Shown: piece after piece, positions 34,561-47,134 of the stretch
Position numbering within the stretch: position 1 is the stretch's first letter
How the letters are laid out: each line of letters begins with the position of its first letter
From: Lagopus muta
Lineage: Eukaryota > Chordata > Aves > Galliformes > Phasianidae
Assembly: GCF_023343835.1 (NCBI RefSeq)
Contig: NC_064439.1
Span: 32,190,508 to 32,254,507, forward strand
Length of the DNA stretch: 64,000 bases
Direction of reading: 5' to 3'
Made by a program: the position numbers and the translations under genes
The notes under the pieces: model-generated
What the model saw: the letters and a program-made list of their open reading frames with translations, nothing else
Told to the model about the DNA's origin: nothing
Database searches by the model: none

Positions 34561-35053
34561 GAGCGGGAGGGTTAACTGGATCTCCGTCGTAACTCTGCTG
34601 TATTATTTGTTACTGTGATAATAAAAGCCGGGGCCTACAATTCTGCTTGAATCGTCTTTGGCCGTAAAATCTCACGTCGGTTTGCACAGTGTGCACACGG
34701 AGCCACGGCGCCTTTTTGTGCTGGGAAAAATGCTTTATTGGCTGTTTTATATATATATATATTTAAGGTCATATCTCTAATGCGAACGATCTCTAGAAAA
34801 AGAAATTACGTTCTTTCGCGGTAAACGTCGGATTTTATATTTTTTTTTTAGTGTGAAATGATTTCCACTTTTAATACGATCCGCATCTCCCATCAATGCG
34901 GATGCGTTTCCCTGACCTGCAGATATCCTTTCATAACCTTGAACCACTGCTCTATCCATAAACTTGACCCAAAGCTGCGATCATCCCATCACCACCACCA
35001 GCTCCCGGCCCTCCTGTGTGCCGGACGAGCACCCCCAGATCCTCCCATCCTGA

Positions 35054-35094
<41 letters not shown>

Positions 35095-36710
35095 CATGTC
35101 GCTTTGTTAAGCCCCTGACAGCTGGGCGTATTTATGATGCTATTGTGCTTCCCATTGACGTTGGAGCATTGTTTTTCCCGCATCGCGACCAGCGCGGAGC
35201 GGTCCCGGGGACGTCCATCGTGGCCGCGAGGGCTGCGCTTCGCCCATCGCTGCCGGTCCTGGGAAATGGCCCTTCGGAGCTCATCTGTCTTTCGAGGTGA
35301 TTTTTACGTGAGATGGGCCGGATACCTGAAGTCGCTGTCATTCCCCCCGCTAATTTGTCAACGCTTTAGCCCCTTTCTTCCTTCATTGTAGCCAATAAAC
35401 GGTTCCCATTTTGACTTAGCGTACTCCTTTCCGCATTCTTCCTCGTGGCCAAAAGCAAATATTTATTCCCCGCATATTTTTCCTTTTCTTCCAGGCTCCA
35501 GCTCTGAAACCTGTGGATTCCCCCGGGCAAACGGCGCTCGGCTGGCACGAACCGGGCCGGTTTGTTTTCCTCCGCTTCCCGAGCCGCTTCCCCGCATCGC
35601 CCTGCGGCGGGACGGGGGGAGGGGGGCGGGGGTGGAGGGGGGGAGCAGGGAAAGGCGAAGGGGCGGCAGCTCCGTGGGGCAGCGCTGCTTTCCATACGGG
35701 TTAGACACGGCGAGAGGCCAAGGTCAAGTTGAAAGTTGCAGCCTAGCCAATGTGAGAAGTGTCATTCACAGCCCGAAGATGTGTCTGATTTGTTCAAAGC
35801 GGGGAGCCATGAGAAAGCGATCTCCCCAGCTCGCCTCCCCCCAGCCCGCCCCTATCGCCCTGCTCTCCTCTCTCTCAGCTCCGCTGCTCGCTTATCTGCC
35901 CCGGCTCTTCCAGCCTCTTCCATCGGGAAGGAGAAGCCGTGTGAAACTGCAGCTCTGAGTCCCGGTGCGAACTGTACAAGTGGTGGAGAGGGAGCGGGGG
36001 GAAGGGGGTTGGGGGGGGTGGGGTGGGGGAGGCATCCGGTCTGCTGAGTTTTGGTGGTTGTTTTTTTGTTTTGTTTACCCACTTGGACCCGTTCCAGCTC
36101 TGTGTGCAAAAGGGAGAAGGGAGATCAGATTAAAGAGATCTCTTTTCTCTCTTCCACGTATCTCTCCCAACGCCAGGGCTCTATTTATCGCTAGGAAAGA
36201 GGGCCGCGCTTTTCAGCGCTGATAAGAGGGGGGATGCAGCCGTACCCTTCCCCTGTTGTTGTGACGCGGGTAGGAGCCCTGCAATGGTTCCGTTCCCTCA
36301 AAACATTCAAAATTACGGGTACGTGTGCAGCACCAAGAAGCTATTGTCGGACATGGGACCTGACGCGTTTGTTTTGCTTCCGAATTTGTCCAGGACTCAC
36401 TTTTAATAAATTATTGACACCGAGAGGGGGACTATTTCATCCCTCCAACCCCCTCCCCAACAACGGGTTTAATTCCCCAGCCATGGGGCTGTAATTCCTT
36501 CCTGCCTTAATGGGGATCTGCCATTAAATATCAGAAAAGAACCGTGAGGGCTGAAGGCATCGGGCAGAACAGATGTTCTCCGAAAATCATGGACCCTGTA
36601 ATGAACACCAGGGATAAAATAGGCTTGAGCCTATCCCCTCACCATGACAGTGGTGCATTTATTCCTTACTATTGTGCTTCATTCCTTACCAATTCTAGAG
36701 GAGCTTCTAT

Positions 36711-36826
36711 TTTATTTTATTTTATTTTATTTTATTTTATTTTATTTTATTTTATTTTATTTTATTTTATTTTATATTTTATTTTATTTTATTTTATTTT
36801 ATTTTATTTTATTTTATTTTATTTTT
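36711..36826. repeat. (TTTTA)n microsatellite
   Basis: About 22 TTTTA units with one interruption (TTTATATTTTA) near 36772. Confidence 0.96.
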
Positions 36827-36976
36827 ATAAAACGAGGTTTGGGATGTGCTAGCTAAACTAATCAAGAATAAGGAAGCGTTTACTTGAAGAAACCGATTGG
36901 TTTTGGCTATTCTCTACAACATTTTATTTTGGGAACTTGGTTCAAGAGCTGAATGATTCCATTTATGCCTCCGAAA

Positions 36977-37140
36977 AAGAAAAAAAAAAGAAAAAACAAA
37001 GAAAAAACAAAGAAAAAAAAAAAAGAAAAAAAACTAAAGCTTCTTCCATGATATTTTTTCTTTTCTTTTTTCTTTTCTTTTTTCTATTTTTTCTTTTTTT
37101 TCTTTCTTTCTTTCTTTCTTTTTTTTTTTTTTTTTTTCTT
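36977..37140. repeat. A-rich then T-rich low-complexity pair
   Basis: An A-rich tract (36977-37034) is followed within 30 bases by a T/CTTT-rich tract (37060-37138). The two could fold as an imperfect inverted repeat. Confidence 0.8.
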
Positions 37141-39608
37141 CTCGTACAAAGTAAGGTTAAGACACAGCAACCACGCTCCTAGGACAGAGCGCATGCATTT
37201 TCCAGGAGCTCTGATGCAAACCTCCAAACCGCTTTTCATTTACATAGCGCGCAAAACATCTCGGAGAGAAAAACATCCGTGAAGTCGTTCCCTCTAAGAT
37301 GAGCATTAATATCTTGGGGGGCGAGGGGATGGACAGCCGTGATCACAAGGGGGATTTTAAAAGGCTCTGGATCCTCTCGGAACCGGACCATTTTCATGCG
37401 ATTTTCAGTCTCAGCGCAGCGCGCAGCATCCCCGCGGCAGCTATCGCAGCTGGTTGCAGTGGCAGATGCGTCCCCTGGCTGCGCTGGAGTCACATTCCCG
37501 TCACCCAATCCGCAGGTGTAAGCCAAGGGCAGAATTTGCCCCCTATAAGCGCTCTGAACGCAGCCACTGCGCGCCCGTGACGCCGTGAAGGCGAAGGTAT
37601 AGCCTTGTCCCGCCGAGGGCTGCGAGCTTTTGGCCTCAAACGGGAAATTAGAAATGATTTGTAAATCTTTCCCTGCAGTAGTTACAGAGCCACTCGTTTT
37701 TCTGAAGAGGCCTTGCGACGTCCCTGCACTTCGACTGGCAAAAAGTGCTTTAGGCTGAATGTCAATCTTGGGGAAAAAAAAAAGAAAAAAAAAATCCAAA
37801 CCAAAACAACGACCAACAAAACAAAATAAAAAACAAACCCGGATTTGTCAGCACGGATTACCTGCGAGGCTTTTTAAGTCCCGTCCCTTTGTGTGACAAC
37901 ACTCGGAGTGCCCCGCCGAGGGGAGCCGAACTACTTGGGGGTTAATCAAAGTCGGACGCAGACGGAAGAAAAGCTGTAGTCAGAGGAAATTCACTCTTAC
38001 TTTGTGTCCCATTGTTTCTAGCTAATTAATGAGCAGTGGGGAAAAAAAATTAATCGGGGCTGATGGTTGAAAATACGTGTTTAACCCGGAGCTAAATCTC
38101 TGCAAACCTGCTGAAAGAGTTGAGCTGATGATTGAGGAGATAGAGCGTGATCTTAGTTACTAATACAAATACGGAGCCCAGAAGCCCTGGGAGACACCGG
38201 AGTCAAGTGATGGCAGGAGAGATCCTTAATCGAATCTGATTTTCATGAGCGACTGAAGTTTACCTGCCAGAAGGGCAACTTGGAGGAGAGCTGTCACCGC
38301 TGTTTTCTTCCACAATTTCTAAAGCATCACGGATGGAGATAAACATTCCTGAGCCCGTTTTAAAAGACACTCTGTATTTCAGGATATTCATGTGTTTCTA
38401 ATGGAAGTGAGCAGCTTTACGAGCGGGGTTCGCAGGACATCTTAACTCTCTCCCTCCCACCGCGTTCTGCGGGGGGGTGGAAAGGGGGGGTGGAGAGAGA
38501 GCTGCAAAATAGGGAGAATTCGTAAAAGAAAAGGCAGACTGGGGGGGATTGGGGGGCTGCAGGGAAATAGCGGGAAGATTCGCCAAGGACTTCATCCCGC
38601 ATTTTTCTTAGGAAAAAAAAGGCGTCCACCGCTCCTTGTGCGCACGTTCGGTGCGGACCCATCTGTGTTGTCCACCCAAACTCTCAGGCTGCCACCTCTT
38701 ATAAATTAGGTGTGCTCGAAAAGAGTCGAAAGCCGTTCACGCGAAGTGTGGCACACGGAGCCATCTCTGCAGAGCACAGAACCTCTGGTCACCTCTCTTT
38801 GTGTTGTTGTTTTTTCTCCCTAGACAACACGCAGGAGCTGTTCCACGCGATTAAAGCGAAAATGGAACAATCCTGATTTGCCCCTCACGCACAAGGTCTA
38901 CATTCTGGGTTACGTTGGGTTTGCTTAATTACTATTCTGTGATCTTTTCACGAGTGTCCTTCCAGCGGGTGCGAATGCTTTCTGTTAATATTCGGCGGCT
39001 GGACGCATAGAAATCCGTCTCTCCACTCTGGCAGTGAGCAGAAAGGATTTCCCTGTGGCTGCCGTGTGCACGCACGGCCCTGCAGCCCTCGCTGCCTCTC
39101 TGTCGGCCGCGGGCTGCCCGAACGCAGTGGTAAATCCCACCTACCACCTCCATCCACGTTGCTTTGCCAGGCAAACCGAGAAGGATTCCACCGCAACCGG
39201 CTCTTCCCGTCCGCACAAAGGGAGCCGGGAACATTTTCATTTTAGCCTTTGCGAATGGCGATAAGCGAGGAGGCGGACACCCACCGCAGCAGTTTATCAG
39301 GTCGGTTACATCTGCCCTTGGAAATGCTTCAGTACGAACGGGAAAGAGCGATGGATAAACGCACTCAAATTAACGTCCCTTGGTAATTGTTGGGCTTAGA
39401 GTTTGGAGGGTGTATTCATTTTTGCCTTATCTATCGGCGGGTCACGTCTTTTGAAACAGAAAATAAGCCCGGTGTACAGCGAGCTGCAATGGTGTAGCCT
39501 CTATTTCTGCTGGGAGCGTGTAATAATTGCTACCACATGATCGCATGGTGTATTGTTGCAGCCTGATTACAATTAAACGTATCCTTCCACCTTTTTCATT
39601 ACCAGAAA

Positions 39609-39610
39609 GA

Positions 39611-39643
<33 letters not shown>
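39609..39643. repeat. A homopolymer
   Basis: A long A run after GAAAGAAAATT. A C run follows at about 39779-39796. Confidence 0.9.
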
Positions 39644-39647
<4 letters not shown>

Positions 39648-40399
39648 GGGAAAAGTTACTCCTGAGTTTCAGGCCCACTTTGTGCAGTTCTCTTTCCCTT
39701 TAAACGGCTGTCGGGGGGAAGCTGAAGTCGCTCCTTCCTTAACAGTGCGGGTGAGAGCGTTCCCTCAAAGACCCCCCCGCCCCCCCCCCCCCCCCCATTC
39801 CTGCAGTACTGTGACATTTCCACAGCAGCATTCAGTGGCCGCAGACGTTGAGGTGTCTATTTTTTGGTGCGGACTCCAAAGCCATACTTTCACCTAAGGG
39901 AAACAGCGAGGCTCGCTGTGCTGAGAGCGGCTGTGTGTAGTCTATACAGAAAGAAAGAGGAGTGAAAAAAAAAGAAATCATACAGGAAATATTGGACATG
40001 TTTGCCTTTACTGGAAGACAGCTGTTTGAGTACATTCTCCAAGAGCTTTTTTTTTGGTTGCCTTTTCAGAAGTGGTTTTACTGATTAAAATGTTGACTTG
40101 ATGGAGGCAGTTTATCTCTAATGTCTGGGTCTGTCTAACAGCTCTTTTTCCTCACGTTTCCAGTCCCTCGTTCAGATGAGGCTTTACATACGCGGGGCTC
40201 TCATCGCGGCTGTCTTAAGAAATATCCCATGATATACGGGGGCTCAGCGTACTGAGGGCAGCGACTGCTTACTTGAGTCACGAGTGGAGATCTCCACGGA
40301 GAGGAAAACAACCCCCCAGATAAACCACCCTGCGTCTGGCAAAACTCCGCAAGTTTACTGCAGGTTGGCGGGTGGGGGTGGAAGGGGCTGTCCTTCCCC

Positions 40400-40413
40400 T
40401 CCGTAGATGGCAG
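40400..40413 (+). promoter_or_regulatory. CTCF-like site
   Basis: TCCGTAGATGGCAG has a perfect AGRKGGCRS half and 12 of 14 matches in all. It points toward the minus-strand sites at 42.0-42.2 kb. Confidence 0.4.
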
Positions 40414-42003
40414 TACTCATCGTCTGCCTCGGTGACACCTCCAAGGGGCCAGGTGGCTGCGGAGAAGGCGGCTCGGGGGCCACGGCTCGCCCTGCCCGGC
40501 CCCGTGCCCATCTCCATCCTCAACTCTTCCCCGACTGGGAGGCGGTGGGTGCTGTTGCCAAGCACAGCCGGAGCTCCCCGTCCAGTCGGGCCCCGTCGAG
40601 CCGCCCGGTGGTCTCGAGGGTCGACAGCCGAGGCCCCAGTCCCTGTATGTCTGCATGGAGCTGGGAGGCGGCCCCGTTACACCTGTGCCCCGCCACCGTG
40701 CCCACGGGCCAGTACCTCCCTTCGTGCACCGAGCACCAGCCAGCCCCACACCGAAGAGGCTCGCTCCAGTGTCAGCGTGTGTGTGTATGCCTCTCACCTT
40801 TTGAGATGTTACATTCCCCCAAAGTAAGGGAGTGGAGCACCCCTTGGTCTCAGAATGGGGTTCCCATCGCCCCCCACGTGTTCCACTGCTTCTCGCGTGG
40901 GTGGCACAGCCGTCGGGTCGCGCCCCGCAGGGCTCCACGCGCCATCTGGGACCGGGTGCGGGGCAGAGGCGGCCAGCTGGCCTCGGCGGAGCGCTCTGCA
41001 GCGCCTACGTGCCCTCAGCTCAAGCCCTGGGTGCTCCCTGCTTCAGTCACCTCCCAGCAGAAAGTTACCCGATACTGCGATATGATCCCGTGTTCTCCAA
41101 TTAGCTTTACATTTCACCACGCACACGCATTTCTGTTAAAATTTTATTCGGTAAAACACTAGTAAAACCGGAGTCTAGAAAATGCTTTTTAGTGCCTAGA
41201 GTACATTTCTCAGGTATATATATTACGTGCTGCCTTTAATAACAACAGACATTTGCTACTCTTCATGTTAGATGGAACTAATGTTTTTCCACCCATACCG
41301 TGAACACGTTCTCCAAACAGGAATTATCCAGTATTTTCCTTTAAACATTACACCAGCCAAATGCACGCTAGCCGATAACTTGCATCTCCCTGTAAATATA
41401 TTACTCCCTCTATTTTTGCTGAATCATGAATTTTTTCCAAAGCTTATTGTATTTTACGTCTTCTTTAGATAAGCACTTACATATGTGGCCCTGCTGAGGG
41501 CTAAATCCCATTCTTAAATACCCGACAGCTGACTGCGCTTCCAACACGTTCTTCACTCTGGGAGCGACCCAGATCTCTGCGTTTGAGCCCCGCGGATATC
41601 CAGGACGTGCCGGGGTGAGCCGGTCCCTGATGACCCCTCACACGGCGCCTCCCACCTGGGCGCAGCCACCCACCCGTGTCCCCGGACCCACGCACGGCAC
41701 TGCGCTGAGCGCAGACAATGGGCCGGGCTCTACCATTGTCTCCGGGCAGGAGGAGCAGCCCCCGCCCGGCAGGAGCAGCCCGAGATACCCGGGGAGAAGA
41801 AGCGGCGGCGGTGCCAAGCGGCCGAGCGGAGCGGAGGGCACACGCCGGGGTTCCCACGCTCTGAAGACAATTCGCAACGTCCCGGGAGCCGAAGTATATT
41901 TAGTCCAACAGTGGCACAGAGAACAGGGAGTGGTCTCGTAGCAACCTCTGTGACATGCAGAATAACGAGCGGCCGAACAATGAAGGTCCGTCTCTAGCCA
42001 AGC
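40414..42003. other. HOXA13-EVX1 intergenic, mixed CpG content
   Basis: Moderately CpG-rich at 40.45-41.0 and 41.6-41.85 kb with an AT-rich block between them (41.15-41.5 kb). No protein family is recognisable in any frame. Confidence 0.35.
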
Positions 42004-42017
42004 GTGCCCCCTGGTCC
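42004..42017 (-). promoter_or_regulatory. CTCF-like site
   Basis: Minus-strand GGACCAGGGGGCAC, the common ACCAGGGGGCA form, 12 of 14 matches. Confidence 0.5.
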
Positions 42018-42231
42018 TGAGCACCGATGCCTAAAGGAAGAAATTCCGCCGACTCTTGCACGCAACTTGAGGCCGCTTTCCTGCCGCTGTGCCAGCTCCG
42101 TGTCCCCTCTCCGAGCCGCTTCCTTCCCATTGTGAGCGAGGAAGATCCCCGCAGCCTGCCAGTAATTACCGATTGTCATCCTCTCTCACAACGCCATGTT
42201 GCTTTGGGAGTTCTCCGCGATGTGAAATCAT

Positions 42232-42245
42232 CTGCCATCTCCTGG
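42232..42245 (-). promoter_or_regulatory. CTCF-like site
   Basis: Minus-strand CCAGGAGATGGCAG, 13 of 14 matches. It lies 228 bases from the previous site in the same orientation. Confidence 0.55.
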
Positions 42246-42249
42246 CGCA

Positions 42250-44183
42250 GCCCTTTGCCAACCCTTATAAAACAACAATAATAATAATAGTAAAAAGAAA
42301 AAAGAAAAGAAAGAAAAATATAACAGCTGGTTGTAACGTAAAGCTGCATCTCGCAGGTCGCGTTGCAAAGGAAACGCGTAGAATGCTGTGCCTTTGCCCA
42401 GCAGAAGTGTCCTTATTCACCAGGTGCGAGTTCTCCCGGCCCGACAACCCCGGGTGTGCGGGTTTGCTGGGGAAACCGGGGGTGACGGCCGAGTGGGCAG
42501 GGAATTGGTGAGCGGAGAGGCACGGCCAGGGCTGGGAGAGCCCCGGGAGCAGCTGGGGCATCCCCGGAGCCCGACCTGGTGCCCACCTGCTGCCAGGAGA
42601 GCCCCGCGCTCCCATAACCCTTTGGAAAGCTTTGCCTAGAAGGAATAATTTTGCTGTGAGGTGATGAAGGCACGAACGGACACGTCATCTGTACTTTGGA
42701 TGATGTAAATATTTGGCAAATAAAGGAGAGGGAGCTTGTTTGACCCATTAACTTTAGTGGGAGGCTGGAGGGAGAGTGTTTCCGGGTCTGTAACTACCCC
42801 GGGGGTCACTAAAAGAGAGGTCAGAAGTTTGCTGAGGTTCCCCCTGAAGTTTGGACAACACCGTGTCCAAAAGCTACGCTATCTGTGGCATTTCACCATT
42901 AGATTTCAATCAAGTTCGCATCCTCAGGAGGATGGCAAAACCACGGCAAAAGGGGAAAAAAGAAAAACAAAACTAATCCAAATCCAAATCCAAAACCCAA
43001 CAATTAGCCGCTGTGAAGAAATCATTAGGCATACAATGCTCTAATGAGAGAGTTACGATGAAGTTGCATTTACTGGGAGAGGAGAGAAGGAGAGACACAT
43101 TGTACTATATATACTTTTTACTATAACCACAGGATGGAAACCTTAAAAACTGTGAGCAAGAATATGCCAGCTAACATGAAAGTTGCCTATATAGAAAAAG
43201 AGAATCCCATATAATTCCACAGCGGAAATCAGTTAGCAAGTACCTTCTGCCCCTTTGCAAACATCAAATGCTCCTGCCATATGTCCATTCTTATTTGTAT
43301 GCTGGCTGAGAAACCTGAAATGTATACATGCGATATTAAAACAAAACATGAAAGATTTTCTTAGAAATCTGTGAAAGGGGAATGTAGTCCGAGGCAGGGG
43401 TAAAAGGAAGTAAAAGACCAAGTGATGCTATTGCCAAAACCTTTAATATTGAACAACGCAGCTGAAGCTTTTATCACGGTACGAAATTTATAGCCTAATA
43501 ATTCAAACCTGTGTGCTCGCAACAAGATGTCTCTGCCTCTATCTGGGTATCGAAGGGATGGTTTTACTTTCTGAGGTGTGGTTCATCCCCGCAGGTCCTG
43601 GCAGCCTCTGGGGACTGCAGGTGAGGGAAGGGCAAGAGGTAGGGAAAAGGAAAGAGGATGGGGGCTAATTGGGATCTGAAGTGGATTCTGGTACATAAGG
43701 TGAGGACAAAAATGGGATCTCTGTTTAAAACAGTGAAGGAACCAGACGACAGGGAAAGCCCTGCCTGGAAGAATAAAAAACCAAAACCCAGAGTAGAATG
43801 TGTGGAGTCGAAGAGCATTAGTGTGAGTCCTTCCAAGGTGGCGATCTCTGAGCCCACACCTGAGCATCTTCATCGTTTGGGCAGGCGATGGGACTACCTG
43901 TGTCCCAGCTGCTACACAACAGTGAGGTATCGGCTGGGAAGCTGGAGGTGAACATCCTGGGGGGGGGGGGGGGGGGGGGGAGGGGGGCGTGTAGGGGGGG
44001 AAGGTGGAGCGGGAGAAGATCCCTAAATGTGTACCCACATAGCTCCGAGGGAAATGATATCAATTCTAGCGTCAGCGGGACTCGCTGCAGCTTGGCAACG
44101 CTCGTCGAGACCAATAGATCACCTGCTAGAAGGGGACACTTGGAATCCCCCCAGCACGGGGTCGGTGGCTCAAGTGCCAGCAT
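42250..44183. other. HOXA13-EVX1 intergenic, no gene seen
   Basis: Short AAT and AAG repeats (42275-42320) are followed by unique sequence with low CpG (42.65-43.95 kb). Nothing recognisable. Confidence 0.4.
43959..43996 (+). repeat. 22-base G run
   Basis: An uninterrupted run of G (43959-43980) extended by AGGGGGGCGTGTAGGGGGGG. It is G-quadruplex-prone. Confidence 0.9.
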
Positions 44184-44880
44184 GTGTCACCCCTTAAGGG
44201 GAGCTTCTCATGTCCTCTCCCTCCTGGGACACCCCGTTCTCTCACCGGACCCGCGGTCGAGGTAGACGCTAGCCGCGATTTAGAGCCCTCCCCGCCTCCT
44301 CTGCCCGCTCCCGGCCACATCCGCCGCCCAAGGAGCAGCAGAAGGGTCTCCAGACAATCTCTCGCCCCTCCCGGAGCAGCTCCCTGCCCGCCCCGACTGC
44401 TTCCGAGCCGCTCATCGATAACCATCGCCTATCGCAAGGGTAAACAGCGACAGAGCCGGCGGCACAAGCGACGGAGGGAGGGAAGGAGGGGGAGAGCCTC
44501 GCCTGCCTCTGGAGCACCTCCCGTGGCACAGCGAGCGCGTCGGCGGGCAGAGCCGCGCGGAGAGCGGCGGGCGGAGGGGTCGCGGGAGCGGGGCCGAGCC
44601 TGGTCTGGTCTAGGGGGGGCCCGTCCCGTCGGGGCAGGTCCCGGGCGGGGCCGGGTGGCGGCGACGGCCTCCAATGGGGGCGAGCGAGGGCCGCTCCACG
44701 GGGCTGCCCGCTGCCCGCTGCTCGCTGCCCGCTCCGCGCTGCTCGGCGGCTCTCGGCGGGAGGCGGCGGCGGGGAGAAGCGGCCGGAGGAGAGGACGGAA
44801 CCGGGCGGTCGAGAGCCGGTAAGCGCCTGCCCAGGGGCCGAGGAGGGCGGGCTGCAATGGCGAAGCTTTCCCGCTAGATG
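44184..44880 (+). promoter_or_regulatory. CpG island with plus-strand splice donor (candidate lncRNA first exon)
   Basis: A dense CpG block ending in the donor CCG|GTAAGC (44819-44824). The composition, with no TATA box and a strong donor at the island's edge, is typical of a CpG-island first exon transcribed toward EVX1. Frames here (Arg/Ala/Gly-rich) match no known protein. No downstream exon was identified. Confidence 0.35.
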
Positions 44881-47100
44881 TCTGTGCAGCTAATGGTTGC
44901 GGAGGGCTCTGCCCTGCCCGAGCGTAGCCCCCGAGTGGGCGACCCTCCGGCCGCTTTGAACTCTGCCATCCTCGGTGCAAATCATATTCATTTTCCCCCT
45001 TCCAACCCCTTTTCTTTCTCTTCATTTTCTCATTCTTTAACGAGCTCTGTGCAGCTTAGTCTGGGATGAAACACAGATTTCTCCACAGAGATGTACGATT
45101 CATGCTATTGGAATCCCTTTATGACCTTTGATGTGTTTAAATAACACGGTAAAGCTGTGCACACACCTCGGATTAAACTTTAATCATCCGAAGTCAAGGA
45201 CGTCCAGGTGGTAAATGACTTTACTTTGACATTTCTACTTTAGAACAATATATGTTCCCGGTGCGGGTCAGAGACACATTCCCGTTCTTCTTGCCCTCAG
45301 AAGTGAAAATATGCTTTTGCCAATAGAGATTAGAAACTCGTTGCTCCTGTTACCTTACTACAAAACAAAACAAAAACAATGAGCTCCCCGAAAACAATGA
45401 TCATAATAGAAAATTTAAAAAAAAGGAAAAAAAGAAAGGAAAACAAAACTAAACCAAGAATCATGGCTCCCAGGTTTCTAGTTCTGCACTGTACCTTCAG
45501 ACTCCTCACAGGACTCAGAAACCCTTCCTCACTCTTAAGCGCCGCTCTGCCTCCCTCAGCGTGTGTGCATACAGTGACCCATACAGTGTGTGCATACAGT
45601 GACCCATAGAAATCTAGAGAAGGCTTTGGGATGTACATACACGTACATATGTATGCATAGAATTACAAACATCGTAAAATTAAAAAATTTCTAGTTGGCC
45701 AATGACTCGGCGCATTTGAGTGTTTCCTTCTCAGAAAGCCTTACCTTTGACAAGCTCCCAGCTCAGTGCTTAAACCTCTCCCTGAATCCTCGGCAGGATT
45801 TCCTTCTTGTCCCCACAGTGAGGACACGGCATGTGAGCCCAAGGTGAGCTGCTCCTCGTGAACAAAAAGTGCAGCAAATGATGTCTGTTTAATAGAAATC
45901 TGGAACTCTTTATTTGCTCCGCCGCTAGCACCTGGTTTTAAATCAGACAACTTTTGGTTAACATGTACAAGTGAGGGGGATTTGTGGGCCTTTTTATTGG
46001 CAATCAATCGGTGACAGCTAATTTTTGCGCTGATTTTTACCAATGAATACTTGCTTTGCCTCGGTATATGCTTGGAAGCAGTGAAGCACAGGGAGTTAAG
46101 CCAAAGCTTTCACAGGGAGCCTTAGGTCCTGGGCTCTGTTGCAGGAAAGGCCCAAGCATGGGAAATCCCATCCTTTAAGAAAAATAAAAACGTTCTCATC
46201 ACCGGTTTGACCCACAGAGTCTTTACACCCGCTCTGAAGGAAATTAAAATGTGCAGAAATACCGGGGAAACTATAGTAGAACCGGCAGGAGGGAGGTGGG
46301 CTCAAGCTACAAACAGAGGGCTCCAGCGGGCAGCGCAGTCGCACAGGGAGGAAGGGTGAAATTTCGTCTCCACAGTGGAGTGGGGGCAAGTTCAATTCCT
46401 CGGGCACCGAGCGCTCGCAGCCCGGCGACCTTCACGGCACACAAAGACGGAGATGAGCGAACGGCCGCCTTGGAGACGCGGCGAGAGGAAAGCAAAAAAG
46501 GGCAACGGCGCCTCCCTGCTGGGCTCTGCCCCTCGGCCCCGCCGGCTGAGTGATGTCCCACGGGTCCCCGCGGGAGCAATGGGGCATCGAGGGGAAGAAG
46601 CGTAACGCAGCCACCAGGGAGAGCCGAGGCTATGCACCGACCTTGCAGAACGCCGGAGACCTTACAGCGGTCGTTTCGAGGCGTTCGGAAGCGTTCAAGA
46701 AGAAATCAAACATCTTCGCTCAGCTTCGTTTGGTAGCGCTGCGGATGGAGGAGCCCGAATCTCTGCTCCGCACTGCCCGGCAGCCGGGCGCTGCGCAGAG
46801 CGCGTTAGCTCCGCGGCCGTACCGGCGGCGTTATCGCCCTCTGTATCGGCGCTGCTCGGCTCTCGTATCTCTGCGCTAAGGAGGCACGATCGCCATAACC
46901 GCAGCTCAGCGTTAGACAAAAGAGTGCTCCCTTCTTTCTGAACGGTCCCGGGAAAATTCTCCCTAAAATCCCCAAGTCCGTTTATTTAGCTGTCCGTTCT
47001 GTCCTCCGTTTTTAATTACAAACTCGTAATGTTTAGTGCTGGAAAAATGCATCGGTTGTTTTATACCCGGACAGAGCCTTTACTTGTGAAACTCACCTCT

Positions 47101-47134
<34 letters not shown>

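Larger units (their letters stand above)
34561..40380. other. HOXA13-EVX1 intergenic, proximal part
   Basis: No coding gene recognised. HOTTIP exons would be expected in the first few kb. It contains TTTATTGG sites at 34734-34741 and (reverse) 35392-35399, CCAAGGTCA at 35718-35726, a CpG patch at 35.5-35.7 kb, and several homopolymers. AT-rich unique sequence at 37.9-38.4 and 39.36-39.6 kb could be conserved enhancer DNA, but conservation cannot be judged here. Confidence 0.4.

Noticed and set aside
37236-37799. 187-codon minus-strand frame
   Set aside because: Starts in an A-rich tract, no recognisable motif, no splice or promoter support beyond composition.
40407-41162. 251-codon plus-strand frame
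   Set aside because: Pro/Arg/Ser-rich, no domain, overlapping frames on both strands are equally open.
44184-45025. Possible EVX1 coding exon in the CpG island
   Set aside because: None of the EVX1 homeodomain or N-terminal landmarks are present on either strand; EVX1 must lie past 64 kb.
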